Positions 25,596-34,696 of a stretch of DNA of 64,000 nt are shown piece after piece. Numbering within the stretch: the first letter of the stretch is position 1; every line of letters begins with the position of its first letter. The position numbers were made by a program, and so were the translations under genes. Source of the stretch: an uncultured Parabacteroides sp. (GTDB taxonomy: Bacteria; Bacteroidota; Bacteroidia; Bacteroidales; Tannerellaceae); contig NZ_CAJJWO010000016.1 of NCBI RefSeq assembly GCF_905196875.1, forward strand, positions 20,532 through 84,531, written 5' to 3'. The notes beneath the pieces were generated by a model. It saw nothing but the letters and a program-made list of their open reading frames with translations, did no database searches and had not been told where the DNA came from.

Positions 25596-27626
25596 TTAAT
25601 AATCCAACAATTCTTTGGCTGCCTTATAAATTTTCTCTTCATCCGGAAGGATCGCCTTTTCAAGTACCGGATGGAAGCCTACCGGGGTAAATATCGAACC
25701 GACCCGCTGTATAGGGGCATCCAGATACCGGAATAACTCCGATCCGATTATACTGGCTATCTCTGCTCCGAAGCCGGAGAACACTTTGTCTTCATGTACG
25801 ATCAGAACCTTACTTGTCTTTTTTACGGACTCGAATATCGTTTCCTTATCCAGCGGAATCAATGAACGGATGTCGATCACTTCCACATTCCGGTCGTGTT
25901 CTTTCTGTAGGCGTTCCGCAACATTCAAACAGAGGTGTGTAGTGTTGCCATAGGTGATGATACTCATGTCTTCTCCTGGACGGCGGATGCGAGCTTTGCC
26001 GAAAGGAACCTCGAAGTCGTCGGGTACAACAGTAGCCGCTTCTGTGGCATTATAAAGAGCTTTGGGTTCCAGGAATAAAGTGAAACCTTTGGAACGCATA
26101 CTAGTGCGAAGCAAACCGGCTGCATCATCGGCAAAGGAAGGATAGACGATACGTGCTCCCGGCAAAGTGGTCAATGCTCCTTCTATAGTTTGAGAATGAT
26201 ACAAACCTCCGCCGATATAGCCACCGGAAGCAAGTCGCAAGGTGATGTTCGGAGTAAATTGCCCGTAGCTTCTCCAGTATTCATGCGTACATTCCACATA
26301 TTGCTCGATGGCAGGCCAGAAGTAATCGGCAAATTCCGCTCCTTCAATTACGACATGTATTTTCGGGTCGAACCGGCACATTCCGTTCGCTGATCCGACG
26401 ATATAATCTTCTGCAATCGGGGCATTGAACACGCGTGCATCTCCAAATTCCTGCTGCATGCCTTTCGATATATTGAATACACCACCTTTGTCCTTGTTGG
26501 CAATATCCTGCCCCCAGATGAAAGTATCCGGGTTGTGCCGGAATTCGGCTTTCAGGGTTTTATTGATGGCGGTAGCCAATGTTTCCTTTTCACCGGCTTC
26601 GTTTTGTATTCCGTTTATATATTTCTTTGGAATATAAGGTTCCGGTAATACGAAATCAGTGACGGTGGCAGGATCCGGATCAGGAGCGGCCAGCGCTTTC
26701 CGGTTGGCTGCACTCAGGTCTTTTCTGGCCTTTTCTTCGATCTCTTTCAGTTCTTCTTCGGTAAAACGTTTATAACGGAGAAGCATACGGCGGAACTTCT
26801 GCAAAGGATCAGCGGCCTTTACGTAGTTCAATTCGTTCTCATCCCTGTATAAGGTGTGTTTATCCGAGTTGGAGTGAGAGCCGATACGCACACAGTTGGC
26901 CTGTACGATTACCGGAATCCGGTTAAGCGCATATTCTTTGGCTTCCGTCATGGCGTTCATCGAGTCGAACACGTCTTTACCGTTGCAATGAATGATCTTC
27001 AGATTCTTAAAACCGGAGAAGTTATCGGCTACCTTGCGGTTGGCCGTTTGGTCTTCTTTCGGTACGGATATTCCGTATCCGTTATCCTGAATGACGAATA
27101 TAACTGGCAGTCTTTCCGTACTGGCTCCGTTAATCGCTTCGTATACGAACCCTTCGGATGTGGCCGATTCACCGTGAGAGGTAATGGCTACTCCTTTGTG
27201 TTTGTAATAGACCATTGCCCTGCCTACACCGGCAGCATGCAGGTCGTGGGTACCTGTGGCGGAAGATATGTTCTCGATATTCCATTCCATTTTTGAGAAA
27301 TGGTTCGACATATGGCGTCCGGCACTTGTCAGGTCGGTTGCTTTTGAGATCCCATTCAGTATGAGCTCTTCGGCAGTCATTCCGGCTGATAATACCGTCA
27401 GCATATCCCGGTAGTAGGGGAACAGGAAATCTTCTCCTTTTTTGAATACCTGTCCGATCGCCAGCTGAATGCCGTCATGTCCTGCATAAGGAGCATAAAA
27501 CGACCAGCCCAGCGATTGTAACAGGTAAGAAGGGGCCTTTTCATCGAGAGCCCGTCCTAATGTCATCAGATAAAACCATTTTTTCAGGGTTTCTTTGTCT
27601 GTATTCTTTATATCGTACTTTTTCAT
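25596..27626 (-). CDS. 2-oxoacid dehydrogenase E1, fused alpha and beta subunits
   Basis: A 676-aa thiamine-diphosphate decarboxylase. Residues 1-330 are E1 alpha. The ThDP segment reads HGESATSEGF (151-160) through VIQDNGYGIS (about 178-187), a variant of the usual GDG...NN motif, and the RIGSHSNSDKHTLYR loop matches branched-chain-type E1 alpha. Residues 345-676 are E1 beta (FNAPIAEDYIVGSANGM, GGGLYHSQTIEGALTTLPG). It forms a complex with the E2 16 bases upstream and the LpdA of the same operon. Substrate may be branched-chain 2-oxoacids or pyruvate; sequence alone favours the branched-chain type. Confidence 0.88.
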   Translation of the reverse strand: MKKYDIKNTDKETLKKWFYLMTLGRALDEKAPSYLLQSLGWSFYAPYAGHDGIQLAIGQVFKKGEDFLFPYYRDMLTVLSAGMTAEELILNGISKATDLTSAGRHMSNHFSKMEWNIENISSATGTHDLHAAGVGRAMVYYKHKGVAITSHGESATSEGFVYEAINGASTERLPVIFVIQDNGYGISVPKEDQTANRKVADNFSGFKNLKIIHCNGKDVFDSMNAMTEAKEYALNRIPVIVQANCVRIGSHSNSDKHTLYRDENELNYVKAADPLQKFRRMLLRYKRFTEEELKEIEEKARKDLSAANRKALAAPDPDPATVTDFVLPEPYIPKKYINGIQNEAGEKETLATAINKTLKAEFRHNPDTFIWGQDIANKDKGGVFNISKGMQQEFGDARVFNAPIAEDYIVGSANGMCRFDPKIHVVIEGAEFADYFWPAIEQYVECTHEYWRSYGQFTPNITLRLASGGYIGGGLYHSQTIEGALTTLPGARIVYPSFADDAAGLLRTSMRSKGFTLFLEPKALYNATEAATVVPDDFEVPFGKARIRRPGEDMSIITYGNTTHLCLNVAERLQKEHDRNVEVIDIRSLIPLDKETIFESVKKTSKVLIVHEDKVFSGFGAEIASIIGSELFRYLDAPIQRVGSIFTPVGFHPVLEKAILPDEEKIYKAAKELLDY

Positions 27627-27641
27627 TTTTGAACATATTAA

Positions 27642-28946
27642 TTATTGATTCCAGTTTTCCAGATAATCGGCGATACGGCGCAGGAATGTTCCGCCCAATG
27701 TTCCGTTGATGATCCGATGATCGTATGATAACGAGAGGTACATCTTATGGCGGATACCGATCGTGTCGCCTTCCGGTGTTTCAATCACGGCCGGTTTTTT
27801 CTCAATGTAACCGACTCCCAGAATAGCAACCTGGGGCTGGTTAATGATCGGCGTGCCGAATAGGTTCTTGAACGTGCCGAAATTAGTGATTGTAAAGGTG
27901 CCTCCCTGTATATCGTCCGGTGACAGTTTGTTATCACGGGCTTTGTTTGCCAGTGTATCGATGGCTATAGCCAGGCCATTCAGGTTTAACTTGTCGGCAT
28001 CATGAACAACCGGGACGATCAGATTCCCGTCATTTAATGAAACGGCAATACCTACGTTAATATGTTTTTTCAGGATCATCTGATAACCTTCTACCGACGC
28101 GTTTACCTGTGGGAAATCGGCCAAAGCTTTGGCTGTCGCTTCTGTAATGGCCGGCATATAAGTCAGGCTGATGCCTTCGCGCTTTTGAAAAGCCTCTTTA
28201 TTGCGGGTCCGCCATTGTACCAGTTTGGTCACATCTACTTCCACTACTGTAGTAACATGCGGAGAAACCTTCTTGGATAACACCATGTGGTCTGCGATAA
28301 TACGGCGTACACGATCCATTTCGACGATCTTGTCTTCGCTGGTCGCTGATGACGGAGTGGGAGGCACAGAAGGAGCAGCTGCCGGGGCTGTTTTGGCTTG
28401 CGGGGCAGGTTCCGCTTTTCTTTCCGGTACAGCCTGTACGGACGGTTGAGCTTGTTGTTTTGTCGTTGTGCTCTTCTTGCCGGAAAGATAATCTTTCATA
28501 TCTTTCTTGCTCAGGCGTCCCATATAACCGGTTCCCGGGATATGATCCATTTCCTCTTTACTTAGGTTGGCTTCCTGTGCCATCTGAAGAACCACAGGCG
28601 AATACCATCTTTCATCCTCTTTAGCGGCCACTACACTTGCTGCATTGTTGACTGCTTCTTCCTTTTGGGGCGTAGTATTATTGTCTGGGATCTCATCTTC
28701 AGATCCTTCCAACTGAATGATGGCGACAGTTGTACCAACAGCCACTGTATCGCCTTCATTAAATAATATCTTAAATACTTTGCCGGCGACGGGAGAAGGT
28801 ATCTCCGCGCTTACCTTTGCCGTGCTTACTTCAAAAAGCACATCATCTTCATTTACCTGATCACCTATTTTTACGGACCAGGAGATAATGGTCCCTTCTG
28901 TAACGCTTTCACCCAACTTGGGCATCTTTATTTCAAATGTAGCCAT
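27642..28946 (-). CDS. 2-oxoacid dehydrogenase E2 (dihydrolipoyl acyltransferase)
   Basis: A 434-aa core subunit. One lipoyl domain (about 1-76) carries the lysine in FEVSTAKVSAEIPSPV. An Ala/Pro-rich linker is followed by a peripheral subunit-binding domain (about 118-155, YSPVVLQMAQEANLS). A second Ala/Pro linker precedes the catalytic domain (about 210-434). The catalytic motif usually written HxxxDG reads His410-RIIN-Gly here, with Asn414 in place of Asp. The enzyme moves acyl groups from lipoyl to CoA. It starts 116 bases after lplA, which could lipoylate it. Confidence 0.9.
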   Translation of the reverse strand: MATFEIKMPKLGESVTEGTIISWSVKIGDQVNEDDVLFEVSTAKVSAEIPSPVAGKVFKILFNEGDTVAVGTTVAIIQLEGSEDEIPDNNTTPQKEEAVNNAASVVAAKEDERWYSPVVLQMAQEANLSKEEMDHIPGTGYMGRLSKKDMKDYLSGKKSTTTKQQAQPSVQAVPERKAEPAPQAKTAPAAAPSVPPTPSSATSEDKIVEMDRVRRIIADHMVLSKKVSPHVTTVVEVDVTKLVQWRTRNKEAFQKREGISLTYMPAITEATAKALADFPQVNASVEGYQMILKKHINVGIAVSLNDGNLIVPVVHDADKLNLNGLAIAIDTLANKARDNKLSPDDIQGGTFTITNFGTFKNLFGTPIINQPQVAILGVGYIEKKPAVIETPEGDTIGIRHKMYLSLSYDHRIINGTLGGTFLRRIADYLENWNQ

Positions 28947-29062
28947 AGTTAATTAATCTTTTTGCTTTTGTTCTTTCGCCGGATAAGGTCTATCGACCTC
29001 TATGCGTTTTGTTTTACTCTATCGTTAAATTAGAACAAAGGTCAGACAAGGAAAGTTCTATT

Positions 29063-29803
29063 TTACAGAGGGTAAGTGTTGTAAATCCAGTTTTTGTCGG
29101 CATATTTGTTATTCCTTAACAACCGGATATTTTCCAGATCATCCTGGCTGAATTCGTAATAATGATTATTCTCGTTGTTGTTGAAGAAATAATCCATCAG
29201 TAAGCTTTTAAATCCATCGATAGTGGTTGGCTGCGGAAGTAAACCGGACAGGTTGGTGACCGGGCTTTTAACCGATTTGACGAAATAAGGATGTGGAATA
29301 ACCCTGTCGGAAGAAGAGATGTCCGACGACTGAAGGGATCGGTTTAGTATATCCAGGTCTGTTGAAAATAACAGGGTAGCATGATGCATCATCCTGCGTT
29401 TGTGGATGGCCTGGGCACTACCGGATATTTTCAATCCGTCAATGGTTAAGCCTTGTCGTTCATCTGCCTGTGCATGGACTCCGGCTGTTTCGAGAAAACG
29501 GATGATATTTTCAGTGAACCGGATGGAGTCAATCTGGCTACTGTTCTCGATGAAAGTAAGGTTCAGGTTTCCCATATCGTGGTATACCGCACCTCCTCCG
29601 GAGAAACGGCGGGCGACTCTGATCTGTTTTTCCTTTATATATTCAAGATCCGTTTCCGCCCATATATTCTGATGTTTCCCGATAACGACGGCCGGTTCAT
29701 TCTGCCACAGCATAAAAATATCTTCCGGAAAGTTCTTTAAAAGATATTCTTCCGCAGCTAGATTGAACCAAGCGTCTGTATGGGTATTGTAAATGCAAAG
29801 CAT
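29063..29803 (-). CDS. lplA: Lipoate-protein ligase (large domain only)
   Basis: Attaches free lipoate, via lipoyl-AMP, to the lysine of E2. The 246-aa protein has the BPL/LplA fold: NLAAEEYLL, NEPAVVIGKHQN, the adenylate loop RRFSGGGAVYHDMGNLN and KISGSAQAIHKRRMMHHATLLF (shortened). It lacks the ~90-residue C-terminal accessory domain of E. coli LplA, a known short form. Its ATG overlaps the lpdA stop by one base (TAATG). Clustering with the lipoylated E2 suggests dedicated lipoylation from scavenged lipoate. Confidence 0.9.
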   Translation of the reverse strand: MLCIYNTHTDAWFNLAAEEYLLKNFPEDIFMLWQNEPAVVIGKHQNIWAETDLEYIKEKQIRVARRFSGGGAVYHDMGNLNLTFIENSSQIDSIRFTENIIRFLETAGVHAQADERQGLTIDGLKISGSAQAIHKRRMMHHATLLFSTDLDILNRSLQSSDISSSDRVIPHPYFVKSVKSPVTNLSGLLPQPTTIDGFKSLLMDYFFNNNENNHYYEFSQDDLENIRLLRNNKYADKNWIYNTYPL

Positions 29804-31152
29804 TACATGTATAAACTTTCATGAATAACTTCTCCGACTGTCGGATGGGGGAAGATATTCTTTTTGAATTGTTCGGTTGTGTAACCGTTTTCCACAGCTA
29901 TACCAGCGGCAATAATGATTTCGGATGCCGGATTTCCAAGCAGGTGGCAACCGATGATGCGATCATCCGTATCGGTAATCAGTTTGCATAATCCTGTACC
30001 GGTTTCGTTCTCGGCCATAAAACGACCTGAATAAGTCATTGGGATCTTCACTACATTATACGCGATGCCTTCTGTTTTCAATTCTTCTTCCGTTTTTCCT
30101 ACACCTGCTACTTCCGGGTTGGTATAAACGACGGCAGGGATAGCTTTATAGCTCATCCGGTCTTCACGTCCCAACAAATGGTTAATAGCCACTTCCGCTT
30201 CCCTGTAAGCCGTATGGGCCAGCATGGAGAAACCGGTGATATCACCACAGGCATACACATTCGGATGTGAGGTCTGCATGTATTCGTTCACTTTTACACC
30301 GTTACGGAGAAGTTCGACCGACAGTGCTTCAATTCCCAGATTACGGATGTTGGCTCTGCGGCCTACACTGACCAGTATTTTATCCGCTTCAATAGTTTCA
30401 GTCTTCCCGTCTTTTTCCACGATCACATTGTTTTGTGTAACCTCGATCACTTTTGTTTCAAGAAAGAACTCGACACCTCTTTTAGAATATTCTGCCCGTA
30501 GCATGGCTGAAGTTTCCTTATCCATAGCCCCGAGTATCTCCGGCATCATTTCGATTACCTTCACTTTAACACCCATACTGTTAAAGAATGAAGCAAATTC
30601 GATGCCGATCACTCCACCTCCGATAATAGCAATCGATTGGGGAAGCTCTTTCATGTCCAGTGCTTCTTTTGAAGTCCAGTACGCTACGTCCGACAATCCT
30701 TTGATAGGAGGGATGACTGTCTCCGAACCTGTACACAGCAGGATATTTTTAACAGCAAACACTTCCTCACCGCACTGGATCAGGATATATCCGTCTTCTT
30801 CTCCCCGGGTCAAAGCTTCTCCCTGCACGATTGTCACACCGTTACCGTTGAGCTTGGCCTTGACACCGAGTGTCAGTTTCTTTACGGTCTTATTCTTCCG
30901 TGCGATGATCTTACCCAGATCGAAGCCCGGAGCAGCATCCGCCTGTATTCCGTATTTGGACGCACTCTTTATGCTATCCAGTATTTTGGCTGAATATAAT
31001 AACGTCTTGGTGGGGATACACCCCTCATTCAGGCAGACTCCTCCAATGGCATTTTTCTCAAAGAGAATCGTTTTTAACCCATTTTCGGCAGCACGTTCAC
31101 CGGCAGTGTAACCCGCCGGCCCTCCACCGATAATGGCTATATCGTATTTCAT
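29803..31152 (-). CDS. lpdA: Dihydrolipoyl dehydrogenase (E3)
   Basis: A 449-aa FAD disulfide oxidoreductase that reoxidises dihydrolipoamide with NAD+. It has the FAD-binding IIGGGPAGYTAGERAAENG (shortened), the redox disulfide GGVCLNEGCIPTKTLLY, the NAD-binding IIGGGVIGIEFASFFNSMG, the ACGDITGFSMLAHTA loop and the C-terminal active-site HPTVGEVIHES with the His-Glu pair. It is the first gene of the operon lpdA-lplA-E2-E1-fldA. Confidence 0.95.
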   Translation of the reverse strand: MKYDIAIIGGGPAGYTAGERAAENGLKTILFEKNAIGGVCLNEGCIPTKTLLYSAKILDSIKSASKYGIQADAAPGFDLGKIIARKNKTVKKLTLGVKAKLNGNGVTIVQGEALTRGEEDGYILIQCGEEVFAVKNILLCTGSETVIPPIKGLSDVAYWTSKEALDMKELPQSIAIIGGGVIGIEFASFFNSMGVKVKVIEMMPEILGAMDKETSAMLRAEYSKRGVEFFLETKVIEVTQNNVIVEKDGKTETIEADKILVSVGRRANIRNLGIEALSVELLRNGVKVNEYMQTSHPNVYACGDITGFSMLAHTAYREAEVAINHLLGREDRMSYKAIPAVVYTNPEVAGVGKTEEELKTEGIAYNVVKIPMTYSGRFMAENETGTGLCKLITDTDDRIIGCHLLGNPASEIIIAAGIAVENGYTTEQFKKNIFPHPTVGEVIHESLYM

Positions 31153-31293
31153 AATGGATGAACTTTAATTATTTGAAAATCTAAGATAAAAAACCTTTGT
31201 AAGTATTTTATACTTTTATATAGTATATAAACAGTCGTAATTTCTGTTTTGTTGTGGAGATAAATTTGTTATTAGAAAATAAAGAAGTAATAT

Positions 31294-31325
31294 TTTGATC
31301 TGAATGATTTATTTATGTAGTTTTG
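31294..31325 (+). promoter_or_regulatory. Promoter of the toxin-antitoxin pair
   Basis: A -33 TTTG (31294-31297) and a -7 TAGTTTTG (31318-31325) are 20 bases apart, a near-ideal Bacteroidetes promoter. It ends 18 bases before the antitoxin ATG, so the leader is very short. Confidence 0.65.
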
Positions 31326-31343
31326 TGGAAAATCAATAATAAA

Positions 31344-31577
31344 ATGGCAAAAAAATTGCATTCATACGAATTAGGAGATAATAAACCCTCTCCCAAGTTA
31401 GAGGAGTCTGCTGTTGCTTATATTTCTGTTAACTTGCGAGATAATTATTTAGGGGTTGTCTCCGAAGAGCTGTTCAGAAGTGCTATATCGAAGGCTGTTT
31501 CCGACTTTGAGAATGGATTGGCTATACCTCATAACAAGATAGATGAGTTGGTGAAAACTCGAATGGGATGGAAATAA
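31344..31577 (+). CDS. Putative antitoxin of a type II pair
   Basis: A 77-aa protein (MAKKLHSYELGDNKPS...). It is immediately upstream of a ParE/RelE-like toxin with a 10-base overlap. The sequence has no recognised DNA-binding motif that I can name, but size, charge and position fit a Bacteroidetes antitoxin. A longer in-frame start at 31323 (TTG) overlaps the promoter and is rejected. It would neutralise the toxin and probably repress the shared promoter. Confidence 0.65.
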   Translation: MAKKLHSYELGDNKPSPKLEESAVAYISVNLRDNYLGVVSEELFRSAISKAVSDFENGLAIPHNKIDELVKTRMGWK

Positions 31578-31897
31578 TTTGGTCATCCTTAGCAACGGAA
31601 GGGCTTCTCTCCATATTAGAATATGTTGAAGCTGATTTTGGGAGCCATGTATCCCAGCGAGTATATACAGATTTGACGGGATATATAGAAACTTTAGCCC
31701 AATTTCCTGGTTTAGGTATCCTTGATGAATTATTTTCTACCACAAGTTTAGAAGTTCGTTATTTGATTTTCAAGCAAAATATAATTTATTACTTGGTCAA
31801 TAAGGAAACAATATATCTTTTGTCGATTGCAAATTCGAATCAATCTCCAGAGCGTATACGAAAAGTAATATCAGATTATTTGCGGTCATATAAATGA
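31568..31897 (+). CDS. ParE/RelE-family toxin
   Basis: A 109-aa protein with the ParE-like pattern: helix LATEGLLSILEYVEADFGSH (shortened), then PGLGILDELF, VRYLIFKQNIIYYLVN and ETIYLLSIANSNQSPERIRK strands. The order alpha-alpha-beta-beta-beta fits the RelE/ParE fold. The target (gyrase or ribosome) cannot be read from sequence. It overlaps the antitoxin gene by 10 bases and is followed by a strong terminator. Confidence 0.75.
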   Translation: MEIIWSSLATEGLLSILEYVEADFGSHVSQRVYTDLTGYIETLAQFPGLGILDELFSTTSLEVRYLIFKQNIIYYLVNKETIYLLSIANSNQSPERIRKVISDYLRSYK

Positions 31898-31940
31898 AGA
31901 ACGTTTTGAAGTCTAAAAGAGTCTCCAAAACGTTCTTTTT
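31897..31940. terminator. Terminator after the toxin gene
   Basis: AAGAACGTTTTG (31897-31908) pairs with CAAAACGTTCTT (31926-31937), followed by a T-run. It works for both the toxin (plus) and the nitroreductase (minus) that converge here. Confidence 0.8.
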
Positions 31941-31954
31941 ATGTATGAACTATT

Positions 31955-32563
31955 TTATTTGAATACCAACACCCTTTCGCTCAAAGGTCTGAACTCTTTC
32001 TCGCCCGGTTCTTTGGTCGGTGTTCCGAAGGGCATTTGGGCGATCAGTTTCCAGTTGGGGTTGATGTTCCATTCCGCTTGTGCCATTTCATCGATCAATG
32101 GATTATAATGTTGCAGGGAAGCACCCAGGCCGGCATCTTCCAGCATTGTCCATATAGCGAACTGATGCATCGCTGATGTTTGCTGCGACCATACCGGGAA
32201 ATTGTCTTTGTAGCTTGGAAATGCTTTCTGCAAATTCTCCACCACTTCCATATCTTCGTAAAACAGGATGGTGCCATATCCGCAATCGAAACTGGTGTTT
32301 ATTTTGGCAAGCGTTTTTTCGAACGCATCTGCCGGAACGATAACACGCAGGGCTTCTTTTGTGATATCCCAGAACTTCTTATGATTTTCACCCAAAAGTA
32401 GAACAACCCTTGTCGATTGCGAATTGAATGCCGAAGGTACGTTTGTCACTGCAAAATCGATAATCTCTTTAATTTCATTGTCTGATATAGGAGAACTGTT
32501 AGTGATATTATAATAGGATCTCCTGTGCTTTACCGCTTCTTTAAAATTTTTAGCCATATTCAT
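31955..32563 (-). CDS. Nitroreductase-family protein
   Basis: A 202-aa FMN-dependent oxidoreductase. Family features are KHRRSYYNITNSSPISDNEI (N-terminal FMN-binding RRS), FAVTNVPSAFNSQSTRVVLLL (NSQ pocket), WTMLEDAGLGASLQHYNPL and the basic C-terminus PLSERVLVFK (first two shortened). It is closest to the HBN1/FrnE-like nitroreductases that carry an N-terminal Arg-Arg-Ser. The start is ATG 32563 or 32557. The physiological substrate is unknown. Confidence 0.85.
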   Translation of the reverse strand: MNMAKNFKEAVKHRRSYYNITNSSPISDNEIKEIIDFAVTNVPSAFNSQSTRVVLLLGENHKKFWDITKEALRVIVPADAFEKTLAKINTSFDCGYGTILFYEDMEVVENLQKAFPSYKDNFPVWSQQTSAMHQFAIWTMLEDAGLGASLQHYNPLIDEMAQAEWNINPNWKLIAQMPFGTPTKEPGEKEFRPLSERVLVFK

Positions 32564-32661
32564 TGTAAGTTTTTTATGTATCTATTTTGATAATATAACC
32601 ATTTAGGCAGCTGTTTTGTTGCTGAAATTTTATTAGAAGCATAAATCTGTGTTTGTGTAGG

Positions 32662-33375
32662 TTATAGTATTTTTATTATGTCTATTGGTAATTCTGTACA
32701 AGATGATATGGTTTCTATATCTATATTGTTCTTTTTCATTTTGATCGCGATGTTAATTATTTTTGTATTTTCAGATTTTTCCTCAAATAGTAATTCTATT
32801 AAATAACTGAGTGCATTAAATATGCGCTTTTCACCATTTTCACTATTGATATCTATTCCGCTAAATGTACTCAGATGACTGTGCAAAACTAGATAATATA
32901 TTCCACCAACAATGAGCGATGAAATAGCAACGATATCGATAGAAGATTGTTCAAATTTTTTTTCATACTCTTTGGCTATGGGAAGAGTATGAAATTCTCT
33001 TAGTTGAGCTGTTCTCCTAGCGATATCATTATCTGTGGCTAACTCCCATTTTAAGATTTGTTGCATTACAATATTGCTTTTAAGCGATCTTAATAAGTTA
33101 GCCATAATATTGTTGTATAATTTTTCGTCACATTCAGATGCTTTACTTTTTTGTATAACATCACTAAACCAATAGTCGTATTTTTTTACAAAGTGATTTA
33201 TAAAGTCAAGTAAATTCTCATATCTTTTGTAAAATACAACTGGTTCAATTTTTGCATCTTTTATTATATCAGTCACTAAAAGACCAGAGATTCCTTTTTT
33301 TTTAATTAAACTGATTGCTGCATCTGTTATATTTTTTTCGATATCTTCATTTGATCTCCTTTTCTTCTCTTTCAT
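32662..33375 (-). CDS. TetR-family transcriptional regulator
   Basis: A 237-aa regulator. The N-terminal helix-turn-helix is NITDAAISLIKKKGISGLLV followed by TDIIKDAKIEPVVFYKRYEN (residues about 15-55), the usual TetR pattern with the final aromatic YxRYxN. The C-terminal helical domain would bind a ligand. It is AT-rich like its neighbours. Its start lies one base after the alpha-oxoamine synthase stop, so the two are one transcript and the regulator probably controls its own operon. Confidence 0.85.
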   Translation of the reverse strand: MKEKKRRSNEDIEKNITDAAISLIKKKGISGLLVTDIIKDAKIEPVVFYKRYENLLDFINHFVKKYDYWFSDVIQKSKASECDEKLYNNIMANLLRSLKSNIVMQQILKWELATDNDIARRTAQLREFHTLPIAKEYEKKFEQSSIDIVAISSLIVGGIYYLVLHSHLSTFSGIDINSENGEKRIFNALSYLIELLFEEKSENTKIINIAIKMKKNNIDIETISSCTELPIDIIKIL

Positions 33376-33376
33376 T

Positions 33377-34618
33377 TTATCTTTTGAATATTAAAGTTTT
33401 ATTTATTTCTTCTAGTGAATAAATTAACTTATCCAAATCGGCCTTTGTATGCGTGGAAAGAACGCTTATTCTTAATCTAGCCTCTTTAACTCGCACGGCA
33501 GGATAAACTATTGGAATTGTAAATATACCTATTTCTCTTAACATTTTTGCAATTGTGTATACTTTTTTATTATCTCTGATCATAACAGGGAATATGGGTG
33601 ACGTAGATTTACCTATATCAAAATTTCGCTTAGTAAGTTCATTTCTCAAGTAATTTGTATTATCCCACAATTTTCTTCGAATAGCAGGTTCTGACTTCAT
33701 AATATCCAATGCTTTTGTAACAGAGGCAGTCACTTGCGGAGTAATAGCGGCAGAAAAGACATTGCTATCAGCATAAAATCTTAGATACTGAATAATTTTT
33801 GCAGAAGCTGCAACAAATCCGCCAACGCATCCGAATGACTTGCTAAAAGTTCCCGTTATAATATCTATCATTCCAAGGCAGTTAAAGTATTCTGCAGTTC
33901 CGCGCCCTGTGTCTCCCATGACACCAATGCCATGAGCATCATCCATCATGAGCATGGCACCATATTTATGACATAGTTTTATGATCTCCGGAAGTTTAGA
34001 TAGATCTCCATCTTGTGAATAAACACCATCTATTATTACAAGTTTAGTTTTGAATTTATCTTTAACATCTTTCAATGCAATTTCCAAATATTCAAGATTG
34101 TTATGACCAATGTGTTTTATATGTGTATCTTTTAGTCCGGCAAGTGTACTGGTGTGGATAAACGAATCGATTAGGGCAATATCATTTGTTCCTAAGATAG
34201 CCCTTAATAGACCTGCATTAGCACCAAAACCGGATGAAAAGAGGAGAGCATCTTCTTGTCCTACAAAGTGTGCTATTTTTTCCTCCAAGTTGCGATGGAT
34301 ATCAAAATATCCACCTATCACCTGGGCGGCACATGCTCCAGTTCCATATTTCATTATAGCATTTATTCCTGCTTCTTTTGTTTCTATTCTTTGAGACATT
34401 CCCAAATAGTCATTTGAAACAAAACTAATCACAGGGGAGGATGTGTCTTCAACATCCATTCTGGCTCCAACCCCTGAACTTGACCGTGTCCAATAGCTTT
34501 TGGGGCCAATTTCGTTTAACTGTTCAATGTAGTTTTGAAAACGGTTACTTCTATCTATGAGACTTTCATTTGTTGATAGTTCAAAATCCTTTAAGGTGTA
34601 AAGTTTATTGTTTTCCAT
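33377..34618 (-). CDS. Alpha-oxoamine synthase (PLP-dependent, BioF/Kbl/SPT-like)
   Basis: A 413-aa class II PLP enzyme that condenses an amino acid with an acyl-CoA or acyl-ACP. Motifs are FVSNDYLGMSQ, YGTGACAAQVIGGYFDIH, FSSGFGANAGLL, DDAHGIGVMG and the PLP-lysine segment TGTFSKSFGCVGGF. It is related to serine palmitoyltransferase (SPSPI-like STSPIFPVMIRD near 335) but has an extra N-terminal ~40 residues. It is not next to biotin genes or threonine dehydrogenase. ATG 34618 is used instead of TTG 34627. Co-transcribed with a TetR regulator; product unknown. Confidence 0.85.
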   Translation of the reverse strand: MENNKLYTLKDFELSTNESLIDRSNRFQNYIEQLNEIGPKSYWTRSSSGVGARMDVEDTSSPVISFVSNDYLGMSQRIETKEAGINAIMKYGTGACAAQVIGGYFDIHRNLEEKIAHFVGQEDALLFSSGFGANAGLLRAILGTNDIALIDSFIHTSTLAGLKDTHIKHIGHNNLEYLEIALKDVKDKFKTKLVIIDGVYSQDGDLSKLPEIIKLCHKYGAMLMMDDAHGIGVMGDTGRGTAEYFNCLGMIDIITGTFSKSFGCVGGFVAASAKIIQYLRFYADSNVFSAAITPQVTASVTKALDIMKSEPAIRRKLWDNTNYLRNELTKRNFDIGKSTSPIFPVMIRDNKKVYTIAKMLREIGIFTIPIVYPAVRVKEARLRISVLSTHTKADLDKLIYSLEEINKTLIFKR

Positions 34619-34642
34619 AAGTTGCAATATATAAATTGATTA

Positions 34643-34650
34643 CAAAATTA
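34643..34650 (-). promoter_or_regulatory. Bacteroidetes -7 box TAATTTTG for the oxoamine synthase-tetR unit
   Basis: Read on the minus strand, TAATTTTG lies 24 bases before the ATG at 34618, with a CTTG about 17 bases further upstream as a weak -33. It separates this unit from the phosphoesterase gene upstream. Confidence 0.45.
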
Positions 34651-34696
34651 TCGTATATCTTATCTTACAAGGTAATTTAAATGTAAGTATACAGTG

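Noticed and set aside
30224..31111. Long plus-strand open frame opposite lpdA (295 codons)
   Set aside because: Serine/proline-rich shadow of the certain dihydrolipoyl dehydrogenase gene.
31344..31577. Start of the antitoxin at 31323
   Set aside because: TTG start that overlaps the well-formed -7 box; ATG 31344 is normal.
33377..34618. Biotin synthesis enzyme BioF
   Set aside because: No other biotin genes are near, a TetR regulator is attached, and the sequence looks closer to serine palmitoyltransferase; the assignment was kept at family level.
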